From: Margaritifera margaritifera
Lineage: Eukaryota; Mollusca; Bivalvia; Unionida; Margaritiferidae
Length of the DNA: 64,000 nucleotides
Reading direction: 5' to 3'
Assembly: GCA_029931535.1 (NCBI GenBank)
Contig: JAQPZY010001419.1
Coordinates: 2,583,001-2,647,000, forward strand
Under the pieces are notes generated by a model. It saw nothing but the letters and a program-made list of their open reading frames with translations, was not told the origin of the DNA and ran no database searches. Below are positions 11,705 to 22,369 of this stretch, in pieces; the first letter of the stretch is position 1, and every line of letters starts with the position of its first letter. The translations under genes were made by a program, and so were the position numbers.

Positions 11705-12994
11705 TAACGCTTTTAATGTTTATTCGTGCATAAGATATGAAAAACGTTGAATATCCTTTTGATTGATGTTTGATACTATAGGGTACTGGGGAAAGATCTA
11801 GTGGGGTGAGAATGGATCATATTTATTAATGGTTCCATATGCTGCGTGCTTGAGTAGGGTGATTATAGATCATATATATTAATGTACATTGGCACGCATT
11901 TGCTTTCATATGTGGAGTTAGGTGAGAAGGTGGTAATAGACAGTATCTATCAATGTTTTGCTATGGTAGATAATTCAGCAAAATGACATGGCTGGTAGAT
12001 TTGATAGTGGACAGGTTTACCTTGCATGATTTTGATTTGCGGTGTGAAATCTATCAAGCAACTAAAATGCTAATGCACATCATATCCTTCTAAATAGTGG
12101 TGCAAGTAGTTTAGTTTGTGTGATCTTTGTTTATGAATACTTCTCATTCAGTAAACAAGAAATTTTTCTGTTCTTGTAGCTAGTGCAATTTACTATTACC
12201 CTAAAAACTATCTTTAAAGTTACAACTCTGCATGTCGATTTGCGCTTGAGCCATGTCTTTTGATAGTAATGCTATTTCATACGAGTAAACTTAATTGATA
12301 TGTTCATGTAAAATCTCTAGGATTCACTCATCCATAAAACAGTAGTAGACTGTATAGTGTAACCTTTGTTTCATCTCTGAAATCCATCCATCCATCAAAT
12401 CTCTCAAAATGGGGGCTTACTCCGTCGGCAGTTAACCTATTGTAACCTTTGTTTAACCCCATTCCGTCAAAAAATCGGAATACTCCGGCGTCAGTTCTAT
12501 ACTACTCATAAACTTCTTTTGCAAAGAGTTTCCACTGACTTGTCAGGTCAAGTGAATGATATTCTTATGTTTTGTTTCATTTATAGTTATCTAAAAATAT
12601 GGACTTTTTGTTACCTTGCTGGTTTTTTTTTTTTTTTTTTTTTTTGGGGGGGGGGGATTAATTTTTATATTAGGCAGGTTGATGCAGCATTAAATTTCTG
12701 CATTAAAACGGTCCCTTGCGCCCATACCCGCGATGGTGCAGGTGCACAGTGTAGGTCAAACAGGCAGACATTATACAGACGATGGTCAAGTGACGCGACT
12801 CTCACGTGCTTAGTTACCTTCCAGTTACTTCCCTTAGGCCAAAGACACCACCCCCACCCCGCCCCTACCTATTAGTAGGGCACCAACACTCTAAAGTGGG
12901 CGCAGAAAATTTAGTCTATGCTGTGGTTACGAACAACTTCAGTATGTGTACAAGATAGGTCGTGCTCAAGTTTCAGTTCTACGAGTCGAAATAT
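11705..12994 (-). repeat. Right arm of the ~1.27 kb long inverted repeat
   Basis: Reverse complement of 2244-3514, from 'aacgcttttaatgtttattc' at the inner end to 'ctacgagtcgaaata' at the outer end. It contains a T homopolymer followed by a G run at about 12622-12656 where the left arm has only the A run. A 118-codon frame (12519-12875) crosses this tract and is not taken as a gene. Beyond 12994 the similarity stops. No convincing target-site duplication with the left flank was found. Confidence 0.9.
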
Positions 12995-13139
12995 AATTTT
13001 GAATGAATTACCGGTTCAAATTATCAGACAATTAAATATAGTATTTACAGTAGAGCAACCCCAATGTCATAAGAACATTTATCCAGATCTTTAGATAAAC
13101 AGAATTATGTACCAGTAAACATTGTTTGGTATCATCTGT

Positions 13140-13864
13140 GTCAAACTATTTCAGAGAGCAACTTGTCAACAGCTGAATGCTTCACCAGCTTATTAAACAC
13201 AAGCAGATAGCCTGTGGGTTGGATGAAGGGGCTGTTGATTTACTTACTAGTTATTTGAGTAATAGACAACAGTGTGTTTAGTTAGGTAGTTAAAAAGTGA
13301 CTACTTAAAAATCATTAAGGGTGTACCAAGGGTTCGATACTAGGCCCAAACATATTTAACATATTTATTAATGATATATTTTATTCTTCCAAGAAAACCA
13401 TCCTCTGTAATTATGCAAATGATAATACCTTGACTTCCATGAGAATCCTAACATTCTTAGATAAACCACTGAAAGTGAAATTATGCTGTTGATCAAATGG
13501 TTTTCGGATAACCAGATGAAGGCTAATCCAGATAAATTCCATTGCTAAGCAATAGGATAGGAACATTTTATTAGAAGCTGACTTTTTGGGGATACAGTGA
13601 TTACATGTGAAAAATCAGCAAAACTTCTAGGGGTCTAAAGTTACTACCTATTAAATTTATATCCAACATTTCAGTAATCTGCATGAAAGTTTCAAAACAA
13701 ATAAACTTACTGCAACAGATCGGGTATCATCAGATAAATTAGGGTAGAATAGCCAGGCATATATCTTACCAAACTTTAACTTTTATTCCAAGGCATAGTA
13801 TTTATGTGTCCAAACTAACACTAACAAACTGGAAATACTGCATTTCACTGCATTCACATTTTGT
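13140..13864 (+). pseudogene. LINE reverse transcriptase fragment (CR1/jockey-like), left half
   Basis: Decayed reverse transcriptase coding sequence on the + strand. 'GLDEGAVDLLTSYLSNRQQ' lies at about 13215-13270. 'NIFINDI' follows a damaged GVPQGS-type motif ('GVPRVRY', about 13320). 'NYANDNTLTS' stands in place of the catalytic YADD (about 13410), and 'WFSDNQMKANPDKF' is at about 13498-13540. Several stops and frameshifts are present. The coding sequence is cut at 13865 by the 3.53 kb inverted-repeat element and resumes at 17395. Confidence 0.8.
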
Positions 13865-14290
13865 AAGTAGTATAAGGGACGGATATAGGGATAGATGGAC
13901 CGGTATAGGGAAAATAAAATTAACGTTAACATTAGGCCGCCATCTTGATTTAGGGCGGATATAGGAACAGATGGGACAGTATTAGGACAATGGAAATTAA
14001 TACTAGGCTGCCATGTTGAAAAAATATTGGGATAAGGGGAAGTATAATGTTAAAACTACACTTACTAACTAACACGCCCTTTAACTGAACAAAACCCACA
14101 CGTACTACCCAACACGCAGTTTGACTGACCATCACTCACTCATCTACTTACCAACACCCCCATTTACTACCTAACACAGGGTAGGATGTAACAGTAGGAA
14201 GGGGGGAGGGTGAAATAGAAATGTAACCCCTTTATAAACAAAACTTTAAGTTTCTCTACTTCCCCTACATCTTCCCTATCATCCCGTTAT

Positions 14291-15520
14291 CAACAAAACT
14301 AACACCCCCCTACCACCCTTATAATCGCTATAACCATAGAAGAGAAGTATAAGGAGAGGATAGAGTAGGAATATACACATACTATACCGACAAACATATA
14401 TATTATCACACACAAGGATAGTAGTGCTGTCACACACTATACCCACAAACATACTGTCATAGACTCATGGTTGATTCGCAGTGGACCATAATGAGGTTGG
14501 GGGTGGGTGATGGATATTTACAGCATGTGAAGTTCCTATTTATATATGATCAGAGATGTTGTTTGTTTTAAGATATTGGTGTTAATGTTTAGCTCCTTGG
14601 ACCTTGGGCAGTAGGAGATCATGTGGTAGTGGCGAGTTAGCTGGTCTCTGATTACACAAGTGTTACCAAATAGCTTCTCTCTATTTTCGATAATGCACTC
14701 AGTTATAGCCATATTCTCAATCTTCCGGTGGTCCATGGAGTCAAATTATATTGAACTACAAGTTGACTAATCCCATATTTATTATGCCTGTAAGAAATCT
14801 CTGTCAATGAGCTTTAGCTATTACCATCTCGATCATTATATCATAGTTCGCTTGTCAAAGTTCGACATTTTAAATTCAGTGCCGTTTCTTGCGCGAATTG
14901 CGTGCCTATATTACCTTATTTAATCTCAAAATGTGTTTTTCCCCATTCTGTGGTTGCTACATAGAACCATCGTTACACATATATTAAATATGGAGTTTCA
15001 GGTTGCTTGTCTTTCGCGATGAACGAACTTTTATTGATCGTGTCAAGTTCTTATGGACGCCATTTTTGTTTGTGATCTGTGACCAATGACATCAATGTTT
15101 ACATATTACAGGTGATCTGATTCATACACATTTACACTCAAAAGAAGTCGCAATGAACTTATTGCCATCAATAACATGTGAAACATACAGACTCTGTATA
15201 AAAGCTGTTAGATTCATTGAGTAATACAATTATAGGACGGCACTATTTTCTGCCTAGTTGCAATCTCCCTAGCAAGCGCATTTCGTTTAGTACCGTTATA
15301 CCGTCATTGGTCTGCCATAATTTATCCACTGCAGAACTGTTGTTTTGCTACTGAAAACTCTATGGTCAAGTTAACATACGGAGTTCGAGTGTTGGAGTGT
15401 TTGTACAGAGTACGAAATCGCATATACAAATGTTTTATATGCTGAAATATGCTTAACTTTATTCATGTACAGTCGCTGGCGTACGAATTGCGGCAGACAG
15501 AGGTTGCCAGTTTGCCACAT
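14291..15520. other. Interior of the 3.53 kb element, left part
   Basis: Mostly AT-rich sequence with no recognised gene. A - strand frame at 14736-14536 starts 'MDHRKIENMAITECIIENRE' and contains 'THRYHM'-type residues near its middle ('LTRHYHMISYCPRSKELN'). Its composition is protein-like, but it is only 66 codons and I know no family for it. Confidence 0.35.
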
Positions 15521-15539
15521 CTGATTCGTTGGCGGATTC

Positions 15540-15620
15540 AGTCTGCCAAATCTGATTGGTCCAGTAGTATCACGTGGTTAAAAACCGAAGGTTATATAGG
15601 GGTGACAGTACTTGCCAGAT
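15540..15620 (+). promoter_or_regulatory. Possible polymerase II promoter inside the 3.53 kb element
   Basis: Within about 50 bases there is 'gattggtcc' (a reverse CCAAT box), the E-box 'cacgtg' and a TATA-like 'ttatatagg'. A transcription start would be expected about 30 bases downstream. Spacing is plausible for a basal promoter or for the U3 part of a solo LTR. It is inferred from motifs only. Confidence 0.3.
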
Positions 15621-15924
15621 AACTGCTGAGCGGGGTCAAGTTCAAAACTTCAAGCAAAATTTCTTCAAAAGCGTATAATCATCATTAGTGAAGTGGTGAG
15701 ATGTGAGTGATCTGTAAAGGCGACCGCCTGAGACCCCTCGGCCACACGGGGCCACGCGAATTTACGATCAATGTATTGTTCATCAGCAAGTAACATGCCA
15801 CATTTGATTGTCACACATATAGTTACATTGATTTGTAGGTTCCAAACCTAATATATAATATTATCAAGCATTCTCCTGTAGGATCCAGGGATAGCACTTT
15901 CCGCTCTGTTTGGTGTATATTTGT

Positions 15925-15928
<4 letters not shown>

Positions 15929-16006
<78 letters not shown>
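15929..16006. repeat. (CT)n followed by (AT)n microsatellite
   Basis: An uninterrupted CT tract (about 15929-15963) changes directly into an AT tract (about 15964-16006). The reading frame through it on the - strand (IYIYIY, then ERERER) is an artefact. Confidence 0.95.
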
Positions 16007-16008
<2 letters not shown>

Positions 16009-16072
16009 CATCAACATATATGATGATACTTATCTCGTGGCATCAAGGCAATAATCACGAGATTCCAATTCC

Positions 16073-16273
16073 ATGGCTCCCGACAAATGGCTAAGGGCCT
16101 CTTCTCCCAGCCTCCCGAAGGATCCATCAAGAACCTCCCTATTCCGCATACACGTTGGTCCAGAATCTTTGGCCCCTCACATTGAGTCAACTAGTATCGT
16201 TCCTCGAATCAGTGTCACCATTGACCGCTTATCCGGGTTACACCGACCCACAGAGTTCGACGACTCCTCGTAA
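16073..16273 (+). CDS. Uncertain 66-codon frame in a GC-richer island
   Basis: Starts 'MAPDKWLRASSPSLPKDP' and ends 'RPTEFDDSS'. It is clearly more GC-rich than its surroundings, lacks simple repeats, and lies about 450 bases downstream of the promoter-like motifs within the 3.53 kb element. No family is recognised. It could be a captured exon, a fragment of an LTR retroelement or chance. Confidence 0.2.
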   Translation: MAPDKWLRASSPSLPKDPSRTSLFRIHVGPESLAPHIESTSIVPRISVTIDRLSGLHRPTEFDDSS

Positions 16274-17394
16274 CATTTAAACTACATTGACTGAGCCGTG
16301 TAATACACGAAACACGTTCAAGTGCAAATACAGTGATATACATTGCGCATGTGCGCACATGAATTAACTTCGTTACTTATTAAATTCTTTCATAAGAACG
16401 ACTGTACGAGATTATTATTGCAATAACCATGTTCGTACATGAAACTGTCTCCGACAAGAATACATAAGAACTCAAATGTTTCTCATGATTGAATAACGTA
16501 TAATTGAATTCAGCTTGTCTGTAAAGCTTAACAATGTCTAACTTGGAGCAGGCTATATTCTATCTGATAGCATGGTGTTATGTAACATAGGTCTGACTTT
16601 CTAGACAATTTAGAATATATTCCGAAATATCACATAGAACAGATAACAAGAAAGAATAGTTTTCATTTTCACACACCTCAACAGCCGAAGATTGCTTCCG
16701 TAAAGTGGACAGCTTTCTGACAAGACTAATCTGTATTGTGACGATACCAAGAGAATTCGGGCTATATGTACTATAGCCGTGGTCACTTCCACGACCAGAT
16801 AATTCGATGAAAAACGGGTTCGCCACTGTCGACACGTTGTGAGTCATCAGTGAGAGAACACAAATCAGTATTTTGAAATCGGTAGGGGTAACATTCTAGA
16901 CCCTAATTAATACAAAGATTTTTTCCATGGACAGATGTCCGTGACAGGAATGATAGGGAAGTTATATGGGAATAGGGGAAGTAGGGACAATTTTAGTTTT
17001 ATTTATAAAGGGATTAAACCTCTATTTCATCCACCTTCTTTTACATCCTACCCTGTGTTAGTTAGTGAGTGTTGGCGTTGGTTAGTAGATGATGAGTGAG
17101 TGATGGTCAGTCAAACGGCGTGTTGGTTAGATAGCGTAGGTGTTAGTAAGCTTAGATGTTGGTCAATAGATGACTGGTTTTTGGTCAGTCAAACGGCGTG
17201 TTAGTAAGTATAGTTTTAACATCACACTTCCGCTTGTTCCTATACATTTTTCAACATGGCAGCTAATGTTAATTTCCATTGTCCCAATACCGGCCCATCT
17301 GTCTCCATATCAGCTCTAAACCATGGCGGCCTATTGTTAATTTCCATTGTCCCCATAATGACCCGTTTGTTCCATATCCGACCCTTATACTACT

Positions 17395-17720
17395 TTTGTA
17401 TATCAAGATACCAATATACAAATGAGAAACTGCTAACAAGAGCAAACTCATGTACTCTGCATGTACACATGCTTATGTATACAGTTATCGAGACCTACAA
17501 GATAATACATAATCTTAGCCTTCCATACTTGCATGATCTTCTAAAATAAAAGACTTTAAATATTATTTCAGGTATGTCAATATGATAGAAATATCAATAT
17601 CAGCAACTGTCAGGCATGGTAAAAAATTTTTGTTTAGTTCAACTGCAGTATTTTTATGGAACTCGCTTCAAACTAACGCAAGAATAGTGCTTCTTTAGTC
17701 ATTTATCAAAATTTTGAATG
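17395..17720 (+). pseudogene. LINE reverse transcriptase fragment, right half of the split element
   Basis: Resumes the LINE interrupted at 13865. 'VIETYKIIHNLSLPYLHDL' (about 17480-17540) and, after frameshifts, 'FSSTAVFLWNSLQTNAR' (about 17635-17685) are typical of the C-terminal region that follows the reverse transcriptase in CR1/jockey-type LINEs. The two halves are separated exactly by the 3.53 kb element and its duplicated TTTGTA. Confidence 0.75.
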
Positions 17721-17935
17721 GCAATAAGAGAAAATGTTCAAAGAGGAAATAGCTTTTACTTATGTATTACTTTATGCTTGCCAAGCTTTCAACTGGTAGA
17801 AATTTTGTATAGCTCTTTATATGCATATATTACTTATTTGCTTTTAATTATTCAGTACTTTTAGTCCCCTACAGTAAGCAGTAATGTTAATTCTGTAATA
17901 TCTATACTTGTAAAATTATGTGAAAATGTAGACAA

Positions 17936-18009
<74 letters not shown>

Positions 18010-18500
18010 GTACGTGTGTGTGTGTGTGTTTCAGTCTGAAATGTATGTAGAACTATGCATGTGTGTATGTATGCATGCATGCCTGTGTGTATGTATGTAT
18101 GTATGTCGGTACGTTGGTAGGTTACATGCATGCCCAGCCCCCCCCCCACCCATCCCCCACCAAAGGAAACGCAAATGTGAATCTCTGTATGCATATATGT
18201 ACTTTGTCAAGTCTCGTACAATTATGTGTTACTGTATGTTCTACTGTATTGATCGGAAATAAATGTTTCTAATTTGTTTACGTATGTACTCTATTAAGTC
18301 ATATACTACTAAGTGTTAATGTATGTACTACTGTATTGATTGCTAACAATGTATGTTTGTAATTTGTTTTGTGTATGAATAAATCCTGAACGTTACTTCA
18401 ATTATTGTTTTAAATAGTCGCTGTAAAAGCTCAATACAGCTTGTGTTTCATATGTTTTAAGTACATGCACTGACGTTAAATAAAGTTTGATTTAATTTGA
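17721..18500 (+). repeat. Probable LINE 3' UTR with microsatellites and an ~89 bp tandem duplication
   Basis: Contains (AT)n at 17939-18006, (GT)n at about 18014-18030, TATG/ATGC-rich simple sequence to about 18125, and a C-run (18140-18155). Two ~89 bp copies at about 18199-18287 and 18288-18376 share 'tactactgtattgat' and 'tgtatgtttgtaatttgttt'. 'aataaa' occurs at 18258, 18367 and 18479. Confidence 0.6.
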
Positions 18501-18664
18501 GAGTGAATGAGTACATGTATTTGGTGTTTAATTGCCAAAAACACAACTTGTCTCTTTTATAATAGGATACTTGGTTTTATGCAAATATTGTTTATATTAG
18601 GTTTTTAATGCTTGTGAGTGGTTTTGGTGACTAAACATCAAAGTCCTGTATGCAAGAGTGATCC

Positions 18665-18760
18665 TTTCTGGCTGGTCCAATGGTAGAATCTTACCTGCAC
18701 CATTTCAGCCGGGAGTCAGGCATACTAGCCATTGAGTCACCGAGGCACCTTGATATCGAT
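18665..18760 (-). mobile_element. Possible degenerate tRNA-derived SINE head
   Basis: On the - strand, 'ggtgcctcggtgactcaatgg' followed by 'ctagtatgcc' resembles a tRNA A box, and 'gcaggtaagattctacc' about 40 bases later resembles a damaged B box. No tail or target duplication was identified. Confidence 0.3.
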
Positions 18761-19330
18761 TTGCTTCAATAAGAATCAACTCTTTACGGTTAGCCAGATT
18801 TGACGAATATATATGTACACCCACACCCACACCCGGGATCCTGTCCGCAAATAAATTTAATGACTGAATCGTAAAATTCAAATTGTATGCGCACATTTTT
18901 AGGCTGATCACAAGTTCAAACTCTGGCTTCCTCGCTGCTTGGTAGACTTACCGTGTTAACCAGTTAAATTGGATTTATCCAGTTTAACCCAGATTTTCAT
19001 ATTTCCATAACTTTTCTGCACCACTCATATAGTTGTTTAAAAACAAAAATACACCCAAGTCCCTGGACCATTGTTTACATTGTTTCCTTCTTTGACATTC
19101 ACATGAACACGATTGACACTATTTTACGCAAAATAAATAATGCCGCAGTGCTACATTGTATTGAATTCTACCGTTTTCAAAGATATGAGTTTAACATGAA
19201 AGCAACACTGTCGGTATCAAGAGATACCGTGTATTTATTTACAAGTTCAGATTGGATAATGGTGTGATCAATTTAGTTGCATACAAGAGAATAGAAAAGT
19301 TGATTTTCTTTTATTTCCAAGATAAAAAGA
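18761..19330. other. Unassigned stretch before the virus-like gene cluster
   Basis: AT-rich, with a short (CCCACA)n run near 18817-18835. Nothing else was recognised. Confidence 0.5.
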
Positions 19331-19334
19331 TGTA

Positions 19335-19645
19335 ATGCAAAGCTTAAGAAAAGATGATGATTTACATATTACATTTAATGATGATAACATCGAGATAAGA
19401 ATTATAAACCCTAATAGCACGATGGTTAAAACAATACGGTATGAGGTAGCAATAAATTACATATTTGATATGAATTAAAAAATTCGGATGAATTCACACT
19501 ACAACTCGAAGATCTTGTAAATTTTACAAGGTCAGTTTACAACGGTTCAACAAAAACAGATATGGAATTTATGGAAAACAAAGTTAGATTTAAAACAACA
19601 AATAGTTACTCGTTTATGAAGTTACTGTTTTTCAATCAACAATAG
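19335..19645 (+). pseudogene. Unidentified protein remnant at the left of the Polinton-like cluster
   Basis: A clean frame starts at 19335 with 'MQSLRKDDDLHITFNDDNI' and ends at about 19478. Similar coding continues from about 19480 as 'NSDEFTLQLEDLVNFTRSVY' and 'KTDMEFMENKVRFKT' to a stop near 19645. Both halves are acidic and protein-like and probably belonged to one gene broken by a small indel. The family is not recognised. Its position directly before the integrase remnant suggests membership of the same element. Confidence 0.4.
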
Positions 19646-19889
19646 GAATGGCAAAATTTTAAGTCAATCTGAAATCATTAATACATTTCAAAGGATTGCA
19701 AATTGCTGAAAATGAAGTAGCTGTTGTCGATTGATTTCCTGTAGTCTTGTTGATAACATCCAAATACAGATTATCAAGCCATTTAAAATGGTTGACAAAG
19801 AACAATGTTTAAGACATCTTATCTACATCCAATTGCTTGCACAAATATCATTCAATTGTGAGAACAAATTTAACGCGACAAAAATAAAC

Positions 19890-20290
19890 AAGATACTCTG
19901 AATTGAAGGAATGGCTGACCGAAAAATCTACCTACACATTACACAAGCAAGTGAAAAGAAGATTTATATACAGAAGAGTTTATGTTAGTCACGTGATGAC
20001 CAGTGGCAATCAGACATTGTCGACATGCAAGCATATGAAAAATACAACAATGGATTTAAATAATTTTCAAAAGAGAAACATTTAATAGGAATGTAAAGAC
20101 AAGAATGTGGAAATATTTCACTCAAAATAAAATCAGAATATAGATTGACGTTTTACCAAAGCTAATTGAGGGATATAATAACACTCATCGCAGATGAATA
20201 TATATATATATATGACTCCAGTTGAAGCAAGCAAGGAAGAAAACTGATGTAAAGTATGGCTCAGTCTATTTAAACTTCCTTCACATTTCA
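19890..20290 (+). pseudogene. Polinton-type (retroviral-like) integrase remnant lacking its catalytic core
   Basis: Integrases of this kind insert Polinton/Maverick elements and leave 6-bp duplications. The N-terminal piece (19903 onward) has 'EWLTEKSTYTLHKQVKRRF' and 'RVYVSHV'. The C-terminal piece has 'MWKYFTQNKIRI' and 'VLPKLIEGYNNTHRR' (about 20105-20190), then 'MTPVEASKEEN'-type residues after an AT microsatellite. These normally lie well over a hundred residues apart with the DDE catalytic residues between them. Here only a few dozen bases separate them, so the core has been deleted. Stops are present too. Confidence 0.7.
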
Positions 20291-21075
20291 TTCAAAGAAG
20301 ATACAGCAAATTACACCATTAATTACATAAAATTTTAACGCAACTATTAAACCTTTTGTTACAAAAAATTACCCAAATCAGTTAATATGAGAAGAGTTTT
20401 TACATCACGTGGTTGAAGTTAAATTTTACAGAGCTTTAGGGGTTAAAAGACACAATTTTGTTGTGAACTTTCATTGGACATGTAATAGTAATTGAAATTA
20501 AAATTCCGAAATAAATGTTACAGTCAGTTCTAAAATGTTAAAATGTGCAACAAAGTAAAAGGGATAGAAGAAAGTCAAAACGAAATGCAAAATACAAGGG
20601 ATGTGAGTGTGATAAATCAACGAGATAAAATGGGACTACAGTAGAGGGAATTAACAGATGAGAGAGACAGACAGACAAAGACTGAGTGAGAGATAGATAT
20701 AGAGAGATCAACAAAGAATTACAAGTGAATGTGGAAAAGCGGTAAATAAATGATCAATGTATTTCCACAAGAGCAGCCAATTTCATATATGAAGTGCAGG
20801 TGAACATTGTTCAACACTCTATCTTAGATAAATGGACTTTAGATAATATAAAAAGCAACATACTATTACAAATTCTAACCCTTGTTCTGCAACTCAGCTT
20901 AAATTCATCCCAATCGTTATAGAAGAAAAATATTTAACGAGATGAAATATGTTATAACAATATTTTATACTGAAACTATTTTGTTTTACATACAAAACGT
21001 TTACAAAATTTTAATTGTTGTTAATTGTGGTCATGTTAGTTTGTCAATGGTGACTCAATAAAAAGATACAGATCA
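20291..21075. other. Unassigned A-rich stretch inside the Polinton-like cluster
   Basis: Scattered short frames and an AGAC/GAGA-rich patch at 20660-20710. No protein family was recognised. Residual integrase C-terminal coding may run to about 20330. Confidence 0.4.
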
Positions 21076-21084
21076 CAGTGCGAA

Positions 21085-22150
21085 ATGAGATTCTGGCAGA
21101 ATCAACTAAACTGGGCGGTGGGTATGGCAACATATGGTTTCGTGATTTCCTACTGGCATTTGATAGACAAAAGTGTACCAGAATTGGTCAAATCAGCATA
21201 CAAATTTCATGTTTATTTCCAGAAGCGAAACTGTTGGCTGAATGTAGAATACCTTTACATGATCGCAATGCATTCAAATCAAATAACAATAAATAGATAT
21301 GAAACATATTAAGTTAATATGCAACAATTTCTAAATTCCACCATGACTGGATACACCTCAATGCAAAAACAAATACAGTACTTGATCGACAATGGACCAG
21401 AAGAACATAAAACTGCATACCGAGTTTTTGTGGAGCTTAGACCTGCTTTTGTGTTAGCAAACAATCGTAAATATAACTATTGAGTAGGTCCTGTTGAATA
21501 TTGGAGAACATTGTCAGCTGAAGAAATGAAATCTATGACAGACAACGATGAACATACTTGATGGTTTTACTTCTTTCTACAGGAAAGCAACAGACTCACA
21601 AATGAAAGTATTACAAGGTTAGATTAAAGTATAATAGTTTATGTAATCTGTATATTGGGCACACAAGTTAAAAAAAGAACATCCATTACGCCGTCTGTTT
21701 CGATAGTATAAGACTGTTAAAATGAATGGAACTATTAATTTTAGGAGAGCTAGGTTACAACACAGATGAAAACATTATCGTAAAATCCATAACATATGCA
21801 AACTAGAAATTAAACTACGCTGTTGGTGGTTACATTATATTTCTATTACCAAGTGAGATGGTTATGAAAATGGGCAGTCTCGTTGGATACAACAACAAAT
21901 TAAAGAAATCCAAAGACTCCGTTATAATCGGATTAAACCCAACTATCAATACAGAGTTAGCAAGAACTATATTCCTAAGGTTGATAAAAAATCTCTGACA
22001 GTATGACAGGTTATAGAAGAGGACAAAAAAGAAAACAAACTGAGTAAAAATTATTTCGAAAAGAAGGATTATGACTACGATTTTCTGCCTCGTACAGGCT
22101 TCGCCATTTCTACTGTCTTGTCTGCTATCTGACACTAGGACGTTCGAAAG
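21085..22150 (+). pseudogene. Capsid-type or structural protein remnant of the Polinton-like element
   Basis: The frame at 21085-21312 contains 'MRFWQNQLNWAVGMATYG', 'ELVKSAYKFHVYFQKRN' and 'CWLNVEYLYMIAMHSNQ'. An overlapping frame (21078-21296) is also open. Protein-like sequence continues in shifting frames with 'MTGYTSMQKQIQYLIDNGPE' and 'VFVELRPAFVLANNRKYNY' (21320-21480), and 'GGYIIFLLPSEMVMKMGS' and 'VIIGLNPTINTELARTIF' (21820-21975). A basic 'GYRRGQKRKQTE' stretch lies near 22005. The FWQNQLNWAV-type block is, as far as I recall, widespread in virus-like elements of aquatic animals. The exact role (capsid, minor capsid or other) is inference. Many stops show it is dead. Confidence 0.5.
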
Positions 22151-22369
22151 ACACGTGACATTTTAAAAGCGACAAAAGCATTATTGACCATGAAATAAAC
22201 AAACAATCATTTATATTGATACCAATGGTTTCAGGAGCTGCTATAGCTTACCTTTTAAAAAAATAGTTTACAACCTTTTAATCTTACACTGCATGTGTGC
22301 ATTTTTACATAATCCTTCTTGTTGCTTTGCAAACACCTTTTATCCAAAATTCAAATAAGAAACATACTA

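Larger units (their letters stand above)
13866..17394. mobile_element. 3.53 kb element with ~430 bp terminal inverted repeats and a TTTGTA target duplication
   Basis: Termini are AGTAGTATAAGGG at 13866 and its exact reverse complement ending at 17394. TTTGTA flanks both sides (13860-13865 and 17395-17400), a perfect 6-bp duplication. The terminal repeats span about 13866-14290 and 16943-17394. Both contain internal direct repeats of a 'ggacaatggaaattaa...gccatg' block and a 'ctaacacgccgtttgactga' block. The interior has no recognisable transposase. Six-base duplications and AG-starting long terminal repeats are described for Polintons, so a non-autonomous, integrase-mobilised derivative is a reasonable guess. 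Other cut-and-paste superfamilies are not excluded. Confidence 0.85.

Noticed and set aside
12519..12875. 118-codon frame in the right inverted-repeat arm
   Set aside because: It passes through a T/G homopolymer, and its partner frame in the left arm (2774-2550, - strand) ends differently. Only part is shared, with no homology.
2244..12994. Firm call of a complete Polinton between the inverted repeats
   Set aside because: Only polymerase fragments and an unknown remnant were found inside, without integrase, ATPase or capsid genes, and no 6-bp duplication at the ends.
21078..21296. Alternative frame 'MRNEILAESTKLGGGYGN' overlapping the structural-protein remnant
   Set aside because: The overlapping frame from 21085 carries the recognisable FWQNQLNWAV and KFHVYFQ blocks, so this one is probably a shadow, although a frameshift between the two frames cannot be excluded.
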